Source: Amia ocellicauda (Eukaryota; Chordata; Actinopteri; Amiiformes; Amiidae). Taken from it: DNA of 64,000 bases. The stretch is taken from contig NC_089863.1 in assembly GCF_036373705.1 (NCBI RefSeq), positions 5,515,357-5,579,356 on the forward strand, in the 5' to 3' direction. The notes beneath the pieces are model-generated. The model had not been told where the DNA came from and searched no databases. It saw only the letters and a program-made list of their open reading frames with translations. Made by a program: the position numbers and the translations under genes. Shown one piece after another: positions 48,381 through 61,872 of the stretch. Each line of letters opens with the position of its first letter. Position 1 is the stretch's first letter.

Positions 48381-49616
48381 TATAGATATATATACATACA
48401 TACAGTTAGGTCCATAACTGGGTAGAGGAGCAGCGGAGGACACCGTGGGCACACTGGCCTGGTCTGGCTACCCAAGTAGGGGTACTGATGCGGAGGTTCC
48501 TAGGGGCATCCATGGGGGAAGAGCATTGGCAGGTAGCGGTCCTCAGGCCACTGCAGGAGGAGCTGCTGACGTGGCACCAGTGCATCACAAAGACAGTGCA
48601 ACACCACCACTAGGGTTTCTACAGGGCCAGTGCCGATGAGATGTGGAAGACTTCTGCCGACTGGCCAGGAATTGAGAGGAAGGGATTGTGACTGGGTAGC
48701 TGAGTTGGCGTGAAGCAGAGAGTGTGTGCCAATGCTATGCGGGAGCGAGCGCCTGTGTGATAGAGAGCAGAATAGAGTGAGATAGGGAGTTAAGTGTAAT
48801 TGTTTGGGCGTGGGTCTCAGCCGATAGGGGCCTTTTAGATTGTGTTTTTTAAGGCCAATAAACCTTCCTGACGTTGCTTTATACTTGTTGTCTGCTAAAG
48901 GAAAAAGACCCCCGCTTGCTACAATACTTTTGTTTGTTAACTTTCGAACTTTGGATTCACTTGACAATAGTACGTCCACCTGCTTCCGCAGTCAGTGCAC
49001 CAGTCACAATCATAGATTTTATAGATTTGCTTTAACCCTGGCCAGTAGGAATTCGACCTGCCCACATCAAACATCTGCGTCTCTCTGCCCCCGCCCCTCC
49101 CCCAAGGCATCGCAGGCTGGCAGGCAGCACAGACACAAGGCTGCGCGCACACAAGAGCAAACCCACAAGCAGTGACCACATAGATACAGAATACTTTGTA
49201 AAAAATAATCCCAACGCTGGACGGGCCCCTTCGCTGGCTGGGGCCCCGGGACTCGAGCCCTGGTAAGCCCTTGCAATAAGTAAGCCTGACTACACCTATA
49301 CTTAAGAATTAAACCGGCTCATCGTTATTGAAAGCGAAGAAAATGTGAACAATCTTCTGTTTTTCACTTCTGACAGATTACATACAAATTTAAATACATT
49401 CGCTACATCATGAATGAACCAACTGGCAATATATTGTCTTTGAAATGAACTTTACACCATTCCGCGATACAGCGAATAAAAAGCCTATCATTGAACTTTT
49501 ATAACGTATATTTTGAAAACAACCACAGTCATACATACAACCTGCTACTTGAGAAACATAAATATTCTACTTTTCAGTACATCTAAACATTTGAATAAGT
49601 CGTGAAGTGAACTTAC

Positions 49617-49791
49617 TTTAAGCGCACTCTTCGGTCTGAAGTCATCTGAGGAGCCTTTTCTCAAAGTGGTCTGAAGGAAGAGCACTCGAGCGCTTTCAAA
49701 TAATGAATCTGGGAACATCTGTGACAGTATCAAACACGTGTTTAATGATTTATTATCCATTATTCGAGTTCCATACTGCAACTTCGGAGTC
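49617..49791 (-). other. Exon-like segment, U10
   Basis: Open, splice sites intact. Shares the Ala7Gly change with U2. Confidence 0.55.
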
Positions 49792-50011
49792 CTATACGAC
49801 AAGGTCAGTGTGGAACCGTGTATGCATGTCGTTATCCATCCAACACAAAACTATAATCGTGACTTTTGATCTTTAAAAAACATTGCTCGTGCCACTTTCC
49901 TTATGAATACGTTAATAAATAATCGAAGTCTTGTGGAGCTTACATCAGTTCATAATGACACAATCTGTTCCATATTTTGGATCTTTCTATCTCACAAGCA
50001 AAGTCACCGCT

Positions 50012-50083
50012 TCCCTGGTGGTCTAGTGGTTAGGATTCGGCGCTCTCACCGCCGCGGCCCGGGTTCGATTCCCGGTCAGGGAA
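50012..50083 (+). tRNA. tRNA-Glu(CTC), U10, with a T5 terminator
   Basis: Canonical sequence with TTTTT starting 6 nt after the gene. The upstream flank (cacaagcaaag) and the base after the gene differ slightly from U5, so the two terminator-bearing copies are not simply a recent duplicate pair. Confidence 0.98.
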
Positions 50084-50088
50084 CTTGC

Positions 50089-50093
50089 TTTTT
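50089..50093 (+). terminator. Pol III T5 terminator after the U10 tRNA
   Basis: Same position and context (gctttttccc) as in U5. It is the only other close terminator in the array. Confidence 0.85.
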
Positions 50094-50575
50094 CCCGCCC
50101 CTTCCATAAACGAATGGAAAATCAATAAATCAAAACGAGCACTAATCACGCTAAGTAGAGTGCATGTTATCAAATATGTATTTCCTGACTTCCCGTTTCA
50201 ATCCTTGTAATGAGGGTGGGAGGTGCTGTATTGTGAGAAGAAGGGCCATGTGCGCTGCTTGCAAAATGCAGGATGCGAAGGTAGCACATTACAAAGGATT
50301 GAGGGAGAGAGACGATACTGCATTTCATAATACATCTTGAGACAGGTGTGAATTCTCACACTGTCAGAGAGTTGGCGCTGTCTTGGAAATATTACAGTGG
50401 TGGGTCCAAGGAGACACTTTTGTAAGTCAATCTTATTTGCACGCTTGTATTATTTCATGACGGCTGCTAATTTGTCTTTGAGTGACCATCTAGGGAGGCA
50501 TGTAAGAAATGCTGGAAATAAACTAATTCATGAACGGAAAAGATTTTCAGTTAAACTTCCGCAGTTTATTGTTAA

Positions 50576-51178
50576 CCTATTTCTTGCTTTAATTTACTAA
50601 TGTGATCTTTATAAGTGACATGGGAATCGAGAATTAGTCAAAGGTATTGAAGAGGTTACTACTGTAATTTGTGAGTTGTTGATTACTATAGAGGGAGGGC
50701 TGGAAGACTTAAGGGGATCTAAAATATACATTCTTTTTTTGTTTTGATTAGAGAAACATTGGTTTGAGCACCAGTTGAGCTTAAAACGTTTGAATTTAGG
50801 AGGAGATTAAGGTTAACCATCAACGGCTTTAAGGAAATCCCTGGTTTTGTTGTCCGTGAGAGCTGTTTGTATGTGTTCAGTTAGCAGTAAAGTGGCTGAT
50901 GCAAGACGATCTTTTTGTGCAAAAGACAAACTGATTTTCAGATTCTGATTCTGAGATTCTAAATAAAAAACTGGCCAGTAAGTATTTTTCCAAATATTTT
51001 TTAGAACAGGTACAATGCTGATGGGTCTGTAGTTCGAAATGTGTTCTTTAATCAGATGGGGGTGATCAAGCCTTTCTTACAAATGGGATGAGTGTTATTT
51101 AAGATGCAAAGATTAGTAATGTGATGAATAATATTTTATACACATCTGTTGCGTGAAGAATGCTGACCAGCACCAGTC
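50576..51178 (-). mobile_element. LINE RT fragment, U10
   Basis: Same relic; shares the cacatctgttgcg variant with U1 and U8. Confidence 0.82.
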
Positions 51179-51848
51179 TACTCAAACACTCCAATATCAG
51201 CAACAAACTTAGGTTATGTTATGTTCATTATTATGCAGGAGGTAAACCATCTGGTATTTGAATGAGATGTAATCACTTCCAATAGATAAGACTGTAACCT
51301 GTCTATCTGAAGATGCAAAAAGGCTTCTCCAAACTCACATGTATATTTATCTATAATCTATATTTATGTTTTATGGAATAAACTTGTTACTTCTTCATCG
51401 CTGTATCCTGGGATTTACTAAAACCACTACAGATATAAAGAGCGATAATAATCTTGAATTCAATAAACATGATCCAGTGATTGTGCAGCTCTTGACTGCA
51501 GGTCTCTGCGCATACAGGGTGTTTAATGAGTCGCTGAATCGGCGCTGCTGTTTAAACCGAGACAGTCGATACCATCCCACACAGAGATCACCAGACCAGC
51601 CCACCTGCTCACTGATTGGGTTAGGAAGAACCGTCACTCAAAACTACTCGACCAATGGAGACCCATGATCCACGCCTCCCTGTAAATCCCACCCTCACGA
51701 CAAAACAGCGCCAAAACTCGTAAACGAAAGAAAAAAAATCGAAAGCAAAGAAACTGGCGACGAAAACAAAAAATGCAGCATCACAAGCAAAGACGAGGGC
51801 TGCAGGCCAGTCTTGATAAAGTTTTTTTTTTTTTTGATTTCAATACAT

Positions 51849-52329
51849 TTATTTGTTTTCAATTCTATAAATGTTGCATTCGATTTTTTTATTTTTGATC
51901 TCAAAATCAATTTTTTGACTAGAGGCAGAGGAGGGTCGTGGTTTGGAGGAGGTGCGACGGCGAGGGCTGACTACCGGAGTACTGGCAGGACCAGCACTGA
52001 AGGGTGCTGCTATCTCTGAAGCTCCAAAGTCAGCCAGCTCCTCAACCAGCCGCTCCCTGAAGGCCAACTGTGTGAGATGCGCCAGCCCTTTCACCTTGGT
52101 CAGGTGCTGGTGCAGGATGAAGGAGTTGACGACAGCAGTGTCCACAAAGTGGTAAAAGAGGGTCTTGTACCACTTCATGGTCTTCTGCAGGACATGGCAG
52201 TAGCCGACCAGAGCATCGGACAGGTCGACGCCCCCAATTCCAGCAGTGTAGTCCTTCACGGCACAAGGGATGGGGACATCCTTCCGTATCCAAGCTCCAT
52301 TCTCCTTCACTCGGCGATTGGCAAAGTCA
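51849..52329 (-). pseudogene. piggyBac fragment, U10 alpha
   Basis: Open; consensus alpha sequence. Confidence 0.88.
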
Positions 52330-52942
52330 TATAGATATTAATTCATACATACAGTTAGGTCCATAACTGGGTAGATGAGTAGTGGAGGACACCGTGAGCA
52401 CACTGGCCTGGTCTGGCTACCCAAGTAGGGGTACTGATGCAGAGGTTCCTAGGGGTAGCCATGGGGGAGGAGCAATGGCAGGTAGCGGTCCTCAGGCCAC
52501 TGCAGGAGGAGCTGCTGACGTGGCACCAGTGGATCACAAAGACAGTGCAACACCTCCACTAGGGTTTCTACAGGGCCAGTGCCGATGAGATGTGGAAGAC
52601 TTCTGCCGACTGGCAGATGCAAGACGCTGAATCGGCGCTGCTGTTGAAACCGAGACAGTCGATACCATCCCACACAGAGATCACCAGACCAGCCCACCTG
52701 CTCACTGATTGGGTTAGGAAGAACCGTCACTCAAAACTACTGGACCAATGGAGAGCCGAGATCCACGCCTCCCTGTAAATCCCACCCTCACGACAAAACA
52801 GCGCCAAAACTCGTAAACGAAAGAAAAAAATCAAAAGCAAAGAAACGGGCGACGAAAACAAAATTGCAGCATCGCAAGCAAAGACGGGGGCTGCAGGCCA
52901 GTTTTGATAAAGTTTTTTTTTTTTTTTTTGCTTTCGATACAT

Positions 52943-53423
52943 TTATTTGTTTTCAATTCTATAAATGTTGCATTCGATTTTTTTATTTTTGATCTCAAAA
53001 TCAATTTTTTGACTAGAGGCAGAGGAGGGTCGTGGTTTGGAGGAGGTGCGACGGCGAGGGCTGACTACCGGAGTACTGGCAGGACCAGCACTGAAGGGTG
53101 CTGCTATCTCTGAAGCTCCAAAGTCAGCCAGCTCCTCAACCAGCCGCTCCCTGAAGGCCAACTGTGTGAGATGCGCCAGCCCTTTCACCTTGGTCAGGTG
53201 CTGGTGCAGGATGAAGGAGTTGACGACAGCAGTGTCCACAAAGTGGTAAAAGAGGGTCTTGTACCACTTCATGGTCTTCTGCAGGACATGGCAGTAGCCA
53301 AGCAGAGCATCGGACAGGTCGACGCCCCCAATTCCAGCAGTGTAGTCCTTCACGGCACAAGGGATGGGGACATCCTTCCGTATCCAAGCTCCATTCTCCT
53401 TCACTCGGCGATTGGCAAAGTCA
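52943..53423 (-). pseudogene. piggyBac fragment, U10 beta
   Basis: Open: the Tyr codon of KWYKT is intact, unlike most beta copies. Confidence 0.88.
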
Positions 53424-54634
53424 TATAGATATATATACATACATACAGTTAGGTCCATAACTGGGTAGATGAGCAGCGGAGGACACCGTGGGCACACTGG
53501 CCTGGTCTGGCTACCCAAGTAGGGGTACTGATGCGGAGGTTCCTAGGGGCAGCCATGGGGGAAGAGCATTGGCAGGTAGCGGTCCTCAGGCCACTGCAGG
53601 AGGAGCTGCTGACGTGGCACCAGTGCATCACAAAGACAGTGCAACACCACCACTAGGGTTTCTACAGGGCCAGTGCCGATGAGATGTGGAAGACTTCTGC
53701 CGACTGGCCAGGAATTGAGAGGAAGGGATTGTGACTGGGTAGCTGAGTTGGCGTGAAGCAGAGAGTGTGTGCCAATGCTATGCGGGAGCGAGCGCCTGTG
53801 TGATAGAGAGCAGAATAGAGTGAGATAGGGAGTTAAGTGTAATTGTTTGGGCGTGGGTCTCAGCCGATAGGGGCCTTTTAGATTGTGTTTTTTAAGGCCA
53901 ATAAACCTTCCTGACGTTGCTTTATACTTGTTGTCTGCTAAAGGAAAAAGACCCCCGCTTGCTACAATACTTTTGTTTGTTAACTTTCGAACTTTGGATT
54001 CACTTGACAATAGTACGTCCACCTGCTTCCGCAGTCAGTGCACCAGTCACAATCATAGATTTTATAGATTTGCTTTAACCCTGGCCAGTAGGAATTCGAC
54101 CTGCCCACATCAAACATCTGCGTCTCTCTGCCCCCGCCCCTCCCCCAAGGCATCGCAGGCTGGCAGGCAGCACAGACACAAGGCTGCGCGCACACAAGAG
54201 CAAACCCACAAGCAGTGACCACATAGATACAGAATACTTTGTAAAAAATAATCCCAACGCTGGACGGGCCCCTTCGCTGGCTGGGGCCCCGGGACTCGAG
54301 CCCTGGTAAGCCCTTGCAATAAGTAAGCCTGACTACACCTATACTTAAGAATTAAACCGGCTCATCGTTATTGAAAGCGAAGAAAATGTGAACAATCTTC
54401 TGTTTTTCACTTCTGACAGATTACATCATGAATGAACCAACTGGCAATATAGTGTCTTTGAAATGAACTTTACACCATTCCGCGATACAGCGAATAAAAA
54501 GCCTATCATTGAACTTTTATAACGTATATTTTGAAAACAACCACAGTCATACATACAACCTGCTACTTGAGAAACATAAATATTCTACTTTTCAGTACAT
54601 CTAAACATTTGAATAAGTCGTGAAGTGAACTTAC

Positions 54635-54809
54635 TTTAAGCGCACTCTTCGGTCTGAAGTCATCTGAGGAGCCTTTTCTCAAAGTGGTCTGAAGGAAGAG
54701 CACTCGAGCGCTTTCAAATAATGAATCTGGGAACATCTGTGACAGTATCAAACACGTGTTTAATGATTTATTATCCATTATTCGAGTTGCATACTGCAAC
54801 TTCGGAGTC
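54635..54809 (-). other. Exon-like segment, U11
   Basis: Open, splice sites intact, consensus protein sequence. Confidence 0.55.
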
Positions 54810-55029
54810 CTATACGACAAGGTCAGTGTGGAACCGTGTATGCATGTCGTTATCCATCCAACACAAAACTATAATCGTGACTTTTGATCTTTAAAAAACA
54901 TTGCTCGTGCCACTTTCCTTATGAATACGTTAATAAATAATCGAAGTCTTGTGGAGCTTACATCAGTTCATAATGACACAATCTGTTCCATATTTTGGAT
55001 CTTTCTATTTCACGAGCGAAGTCACCGCT

Positions 55030-55101
55030 TCCCTGGTGGTCTAGTGGTTAGGATTTGGCGCTCTCACCGCCGCGGCCCGGGTTCGATTCCCGGTCAGGGA
55101 A
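55030..55101 (+). tRNA. tRNA-Glu(CTC), U11, C27T variant
   Basis: One change from consensus: C27 to T, giving a U-G pair at the top of the anticodon stem. The fold is kept. The broken terminator allele follows. The variant is shared only with U12. Confidence 0.96.
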
Positions 55102-55587
55102 CTCGCTCTTTCCCGCCCCTTCCATAAACGAATGGAAAATCAATTAATCAAATCTATTCACGCTAAGTAGAGTGCATGTTATCAAATATGTATTTCCTGA
55201 CTTCCCGTTTCAATCCTTGTAATGAGGGTGGGAGGTGCTGTATTGTGAGAAGAAGGGCCATGTGCGCTGCTTGCAAAATGCAGGATGCGAAGGTAGCACA
55301 TTACAAAGGATTGAGGGAGAGAGACGATACTGCATTTCATAATACATCTTGAGACAGGTGTGAATTCTCACACTGTCAGAGAGTTGGCGCTGTCTTGGAA
55401 ATATTACAGTGGTGGGTCCAAGGAGACACTTTTGTAAGTCAATCTTATTTGCACGCTTGTATTATTTCCTGACGGCTGCTAATTTGTCTTTGAGTGACCA
55501 TCTAGGGAGGCATGTAAGAAATGCTGGAAATAAACTCATTCATGAACGGAAAAGATGTTCAGTTAAACTTCCGCAGTTTATTGTTAA

Positions 55588-56190
55588 CCTATTTCTTGCT
55601 TTAATTTACTAATGTGATCTTTATAAGTGACATGGGAGTCGAGAATTAGTCAAAGGTATTGAAGAGGTTACTACTGTAATTTGTGAGTTGTTGATTACTA
55701 TAGAGGGAGGGCTGGAAGACTTAAGGGGATGTAAAATATACATTCTTTTTTTGTTTTGATTAGAGAAACATTGGTTTGAGCACCAGTTGAGCTTAAAACG
55801 TTTGAATTTAGGAGGAGATTAAGGTTAACCATCAACGGCTTTAAGGAAATCCCTGGTTTTGTTGTCCGTGAGAGCTGTTTGTATGTGTTCAGTTAGCAGT
55901 AAAGTGGCTGATGCAAGACGATCTTTTTGTGCAAAAGACAAACTGATTTTCAAATTCTGATTCTGAGATTCTAAATAAAAAACTGGCCAGTAAGTATTTT
56001 TCCAAATATTTTTTAGAACAGGTACAATGCTGATGGGTCTGTAGTTCGAAATGTGTTCTTTAATCAGATGGGGGTGATCAAGCCTTTCTTACAAATGGGA
56101 TGAGTGTTATTTAAGATGCAAAGATTAGTAATGTGATGAATAATATTTTATACACATCTGCTGCGTGAAGAATGCTGACCAGCACCAGTC
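55588..56190 (-). mobile_element. LINE RT fragment, U11
   Basis: Same relic with private changes (gggagtcg, ttttcaaattc) shared only with U12. Confidence 0.82.
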
Positions 56191-56860
56191 TACTCAAACA
56201 CTCCAATATCAGCAACAAACTTAGGTTATGTTATGTTCATTATTATGCAGGAGGTAAACCATCTGGTATTTGAATGAGATGTAATCACTTCCAATAGATA
56301 AGACTGTAACCTGTCTATCTGAAGATGCAAAAAGGCTTCTCCAAACTCACATGTATATTTATCTATAATCTATATTTATCTTTTATGGAATAAACTTGTT
56401 ACTTCTTCATCGCTGTATCCTGGGATTTACTAAAACCACTACAGATATAAAGAGCGATAATAATCTTGAATTCAATAAACATGATCCAGTGATTGTGCAG
56501 CTCTTGACTGCAGGTCTCTGCGCATACAGGGTGTATAATGAGTCGCTGAATCGGCGCTGCTGTTTAAACCGAGACAGTCGATACCATCCCACACAGAGAT
56601 CACCAGACCAGCCCACCTGCTCACTGATTGGGTTAGGAAGAACCGTCACTCAAAACTACTCGACCAATGGAGAGCCATGATCCACGCCTCCCTGTAAATC
56701 CCACCCTCACGACAAAACAGCGGCAAAACTCGTAAACGAAAGAAAAAAAATCGAAAGCAAAGAAACTGGCGACGAAAACAAAAAATGCAGCATCACAAGC
56801 AAAGACGAGGGCTGCAGGCCAGTCTTGATAAAGTTTTTTTTTTTTTTGATTTCAATACAT

Positions 56861-57341
56861 TTATTTGTTTTCAATTCTATAAATGTTGCATTCGATTTTT
56901 TTATTTTTGATCTCAAAATCAATTTTTTGACTAGAGGCAGAGGAGGGTCGTGGTTTGGAGGAGGTGCGACGGCGAGGGCTGACTACCGGAGTACTGGCAG
57001 GACCAGCACTGAAGGGTGCTGCTATCTCTGAGGCTCCAAAGTCAGCCAGCTCCTCAACCAGCCGCTCCCTGAAGGCCAACTGTGTGAGATGCGCCAGCCC
57101 TTTCACCTTGGTCAGGTGCTGGTGCAGGATGAAGGAGTTGACGACAGCAGTGTCCACAAAGTGGTAAAAGAGGGTCTTGTACCACTTCATGGTCTTCTGC
57201 AGGACATGGCAGTAGCCGACCAGAGCATCGGACAGGTCGACGCCCCCAATTCCAGCAGTGTAGTCCTTCACGGCACAAGGGATGGGGACATCCTTCCGTA
57301 TCCAAGCTCCATTCTCCTTCACTCGGCGATTGGCAAAGTCA
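56861..57341 (-). pseudogene. piggyBac fragment, U11 alpha
   Basis: Open. Just upstream of the fragment the flank reads ataaatacattaatt, a private form shared with U12. Confidence 0.88.
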
Positions 57342-57954
57342 TAAATACATTAATTCATACATACAGTTAGGTCCATAACTGGGTAGATGAGTAGTGGAGG
57401 ACACCGTGAGCACACTGGCCTGGTCTGGCTACCCAAGTAGGGGTACTGATGCGGAGGTTCCTAGGGGCAGCCATGGGGGAGGAGCAATGGCAGGTAGCGG
57501 TCCTCAGGCCACTGCAGGAGGAGCTGCTGACGTGGCACCAGTGGATCACAAAGACAGTGCAACACCTCCACTAGGGTTTCTACAGGGCCAGTGCCGATGA
57601 GATGTGGAAGACTTCTGCCGACTGGCAGATGCAAGACGCTGAATCGGCGCTGCTGTTGAAACCGAGACAGTCGATACCATCCCACACAGAGATCACCAGA
57701 CCAGCCCACCTGCTCACTGATTGGGTTAGGAAGAACCGTCACTCAAAACTACTGGACCAATGGAGAGCCGAGATCCACGCCTCCCTGTAAATCCCACCCT
57801 CACGACAAAACAGCGCCAAAACTCGTAAACGAAAGAAAAAAATCAAAAGCAAAGAAACGGGCGACGAAAACAAAATTGCAGCATCGCAAGCAAAGACGGG
57901 GGCTGCAGGCCAGTTTTGATAAAGTTTTTTTTTTTTTTTTTGCTTTCGATACAT

Positions 57955-58435
57955 TTATTTGTTTTCAATTCTATAAATGTTGCATTCGATTTTTTTATTT
58001 TTGATCTCAAAATCAATTTTTTGACTAGAGGCAGAGGAGGGTCGTGGTTTGGAGGAGGTGCGACGGCGAGGGCTGACTACCGGAGTACTGGCAGGACCAG
58101 CACTGAAGGGTGCTGCTATCTCTGAAGCTCCAAAGTCAGCCAGCTCCTCAAACAGCCGCTCCCTGAAGGCCAACTGTGTGAGATGCGCCAGCCCTTTCAC
58201 CTTGGTCAGGTGCTGGTGCAGGATGAAGGAGTTGACGACAGCAGTGTCCACAAAGTGGTAAAAGAGGGTCTTGTACCACTTCATGGTCTTCTGCAGGACA
58301 TGGCAGTAGCCAAGCAGAGCATCGGACAGGTCGACGCCCCCAATTCCAGCAGTGTAGTCCTTCACGGCACAAGGGATGGGGACATCCTTCCGTATCCAAG
58401 CTCCATTCTCCTTCACTCGGCGATTGGCAAAGTCA
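57955..58435 (-). pseudogene. piggyBac fragment, U11 beta
   Basis: Open, RERLFEEL form; the Tyr codon is intact, which is the main difference from the otherwise matching U12 beta. Confidence 0.88.
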
Positions 58436-59646
58436 TATAGATATATATACATACATACAGTTAGGTCCATAACTGGGTAGATGAGCAGCGGAGGACACCG
58501 TGGGCACACTGGCCTGGTCTGGCTACCCAAGTAGGGGTACTGATGCGGAGGTTCCTAGGGGCAGCCATGGGGGAAGAGCATTGGCAGGTAGCGGTCCTCA
58601 GGCCACTGCAGGAGGAGCTGCTGACGTGGCACCAGTGCATCACAAAGACAGTGCAACACCACCACTAGGGTTTCTACAGGGCCAGTGCCGATGAGATGTG
58701 GAAGACTTCTGCCGACTGGCCAGGAATTGAGAGGAAGGGATTGTGACTGGGTAGCTGAGTTGGCGTGAAGCAGAGAGTGTGTGCCAATGCTATGCGGGAG
58801 CGAGCGCCTGTGTGATAGAGAGCAGAATAGAGTGAGATAGGGAGTTAAGTGTAATTGTTTGGGCGTGGGTCTCAGCCGATAGGGGCCTTTTAGATTGTGT
58901 TTTTTAAGGCCAATAAACCTTCCTGACGTTGCTTTATACTTGTTGTCTGCTAAAGGAAAAAGACCCCCGCTTGCTACAATACTTTTGTTTGTTAACTTTC
59001 GAACTTTGGATTCACTTGACAATAGTACGTCCACCTGCTTCCGCAGTCAGTGCACCAGTCACAATCATAGATTTTATAGATTTGCTTTAACCCTGGCCAG
59101 TAGGAATTCGACCTGCCCACATCAAACATCTGCGTCTCTCTGCCCCCGCCCCTCCCCCAAGGCATCGCAGGCTGGCAGGCAGCACAGACACAAGGCTGCG
59201 CGCACACAAGAGCAAACCCACAAGCAGTGACCACATAGATACAGAATACTTTGTAAAAAATAATCCCAACGCTGGACGGGCCCCTTCGCTGGCTGGGGCC
59301 CCGGGACTCGAGCCCTGGTAAGCCCTTGCAATAAGTAAGCCTGACTACACCTATACTTAAGAATTAAACCGGCTCATCGTTATTGAAAGCGAAGAAAATG
59401 TGAACAATCTTCTGTTTTTCACTTCTGACAGATTACATCATGAATGAACCAACTGGCAATATAGTGTCTTTGAAATGAACTTTACACCATTCCGCGATAC
59501 AGCGAATAAAAAGCCTATCATTGAACTTTTATAACGTATATTTTGAAAACAACCACAGTCATACATACAACCTGCTACTTGAGAAACATAAATATTCTAC
59601 TTTTCAGTACATCTAAACATTTGAATAAGTCGTGAAGTGAACTTAC

Positions 59647-59821
59647 TTTAAGCGCACTCTTCGGTCTGAAGTCATCTGAGGAGCCTTTTCTCAAAGTGGT
59701 CTGAAGGAAGAGCACTCGAGCGCTTTCAAATAATGAATCTGGGAACATCTGTGACAGTATCAAACACGTGTTTAATGATTTATTATCCATTATTCGAGTT
59801 GCATACTGCAACTTCGGAGTC
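59647..59821 (-). other. Exon-like segment, U12
   Basis: Open, splice sites intact, identical to U11. Confidence 0.55.
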
Positions 59822-60041
59822 CTATACGACAAGGTCAGTGTGGAACCGTGTATGCATGTCGTTATCCATCCAACACAAAACTATAATCGTGACTTTTGAT
59901 CTTTAAAAAACATTGCTCGTGCCACTTTCCTTATGAATACGTTAATAAATAATCGAAGTCTTGTGGAGCTTACATCAGTTCATAATGACACAATCTGTTC
60001 CATATTTTGGATCTTTCTATTTCACGAGCGAAGTCACCGCT

Positions 60042-60113
60042 TCCCTGGTGGTCTAGTGGTTAGGATTTGGCGCTCTCACCGCCGCGGCCCGGGTTCGATT
60101 CCCGGTCAGGGAA
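60042..60113 (+). tRNA. tRNA-Glu(CTC), U12, C27T variant
   Basis: Identical to the U11 copy, including C27T and the flanks; broken terminator allele follows. Confidence 0.96.
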
Positions 60114-60599
60114 CTCGCTCTTTCCCGCCCCTTCCATAAACGAATGGAAAATCAATTAATCAAATCTATTCACGCTAAGTAGAGTGCATGTTATCAAATA
60201 TGTATTTCCTGACTTCCCGTTTCAATCCTTGTAATGAGGGTGGGAGGTGCTGTATTGTGAGAAGAAGGGCCATGTGCGCTGCTTGCAAAATGCAGGATGC
60301 GAAGGTAGCACATTACAAAGGATTGAGGGAGAGAGACGATACTGCATTTCATAATACATCTTGAGACAGGTGTGAATTCTCACACTGTCAGAGAGTTGGC
60401 GCTGTCTTGGAAATATTACAGTGGTGGGTCCAAGGAGACACTTTTGTAAGTCAATCTTATTTGCACGCTTGTATTATTTCCTGACGGCTGCTAATTTGTC
60501 TTTGAGTGACCATCTAGGGAGGCATGTAAGAAATGCTGGAAATAAACTCATTCATGAACGGAAAAGATGTTCAGTTAAACTTCCGCAGTTTATTGTTAA

Positions 60600-61202
60600 C
60601 CTATTTCTTGCTTTAATTTACTAATGTGATCTTTATAAGTGACATGGGAGTCGAGAATTAGTCAAAGGTATTGAAGAGGTTACTACTGTAATTTGTGAGT
60701 TGTTGATTACTATAGAGGGAGGGCTGGAAGACTTAAGGGGATGTAAAATATACATTCTTTTTTTGTTTTGATTAGAGAAACATTGGTTTGAGCACCAGTT
60801 GAGCTTAAAACGTTTGAATTTAGGAGGAGATTAAGGTTAACCATCAACGGCTTTAAGGAAATCCCTGGTTTTGTTGTCCGTGAGAGCTGTTTGTATGTGT
60901 TCAGTTAGCAGTAAAGTGGCTGATGCAAGACGATCTTTTTGTGCAAAAGACAAACTGATTTTCAAATTCTGATTCTGAGATTCTAAATAAAAAACTGGCC
61001 AGTAAGTATTTTTCCAAATATTTTTTAGAACAGGTACAATGCTGATGGGTCTGTAGTTCGAAATGTGTTCTTTAATCAGATGGGGGTGATCAAGCCTTTC
61101 TTACAAATGGGATGAGTGTTATTTAAGATGCAAAGATTAGTAATGTGATGAATAATATTTTATACACATCTGCTGCGTGAAGAATGCTGACCAGCACCAG
61201 TC
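60600..61202 (-). mobile_element. LINE RT fragment, U12
   Basis: Same as U11, including its private changes. Confidence 0.82.
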
Positions 61203-61872
61203 TACTCAAACACTCCAATATCAGCAACAAACTTAGGTTATGTTATGTTCATTATTATGCAGGAGGTAAACCATCTGGTATTTGAATGAGATGTAATCAC
61301 TTCCAATAGATAAGACTGTAACCTGTCTATCTGAAGATGCAAAAAGGCTTCTCCAAACTCACATGTATATTTATCTATAATCTATATTTATCTTTTATGG
61401 AATAAACTTGTTACTTCTTCATCGCTGTATCCTGGGATTTACTAAAACCACTACAGATATAAAGAGCGATAATAATCTTGAATTCAATAAACATGATCCA
61501 GTGATTGTGCAGCTCTTGACTGCAGGTCTCTGCGCATACAGGGTGTATAATGAGTCGCTGAATCGGCGCTGCTGTTTAAACCGAGACAGTCGATACCATC
61601 CCACACAGAGATCACCAGACCAGCCCACCTGCTCACTGATTGGGTTAGGAAGAACCGTCACTCAAAACTACTCGACCAATGGAGAGCCATGATCCACGCC
61701 TCCCTGTAAATCCCACCCTCACGACAAAACAGCGGCAAAACTCGTAAACGAAAGAAAAAAAATCGAAAGCAAAGAAACTGGCGACGAAAACAAAAAATGC
61801 AGCATCACAAGCAAAGACGAGGGCTGCAGGCCAGTCTTGATAAAGTTTTTTTTTTTTTTGATTTCAATACAT

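Larger units (their letters stand above)
43630..48666 (+). repeat. Unit U9 (5,037 bp)
   Basis: Standard layout with alpha sub-repeat 46489-47581 and beta 47582-48666. The alpha copy has private changes in the transposase fragment (Pro to Thr and Gly to Cys near the catalytic motif). The tRNA is canonical. Confidence 0.95.
48667..53709 (+). repeat. Unit U10 (5,043 bp): second unit with a T5 terminator
   Basis: Sub-repeats are 51532-52624 (alpha) and 52625-53709 (beta). The 6 extra bases come from the alternative post-tRNA flank shared with U5 and U6. At the 7-bp indel site it has the long form but with the A (ttcatgacgg) that is found in the short form, so it looks like the intermediate between the two alleles. 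Confidence 0.95.
53710..58721 (+). repeat. Unit U11 (5,012 bp)
   Basis: The unit is 25 bp shorter than the norm because it lacks the tacaaattt...ctaca segment, as do U1 and U12. Sub-repeats are 56544-57636 (alpha) and 57637-58721 (beta). It shares many private variants with U12, including the tRNA change and 'gtgtataatg' at the left edge of the sub-repeats. Confidence 0.95.
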
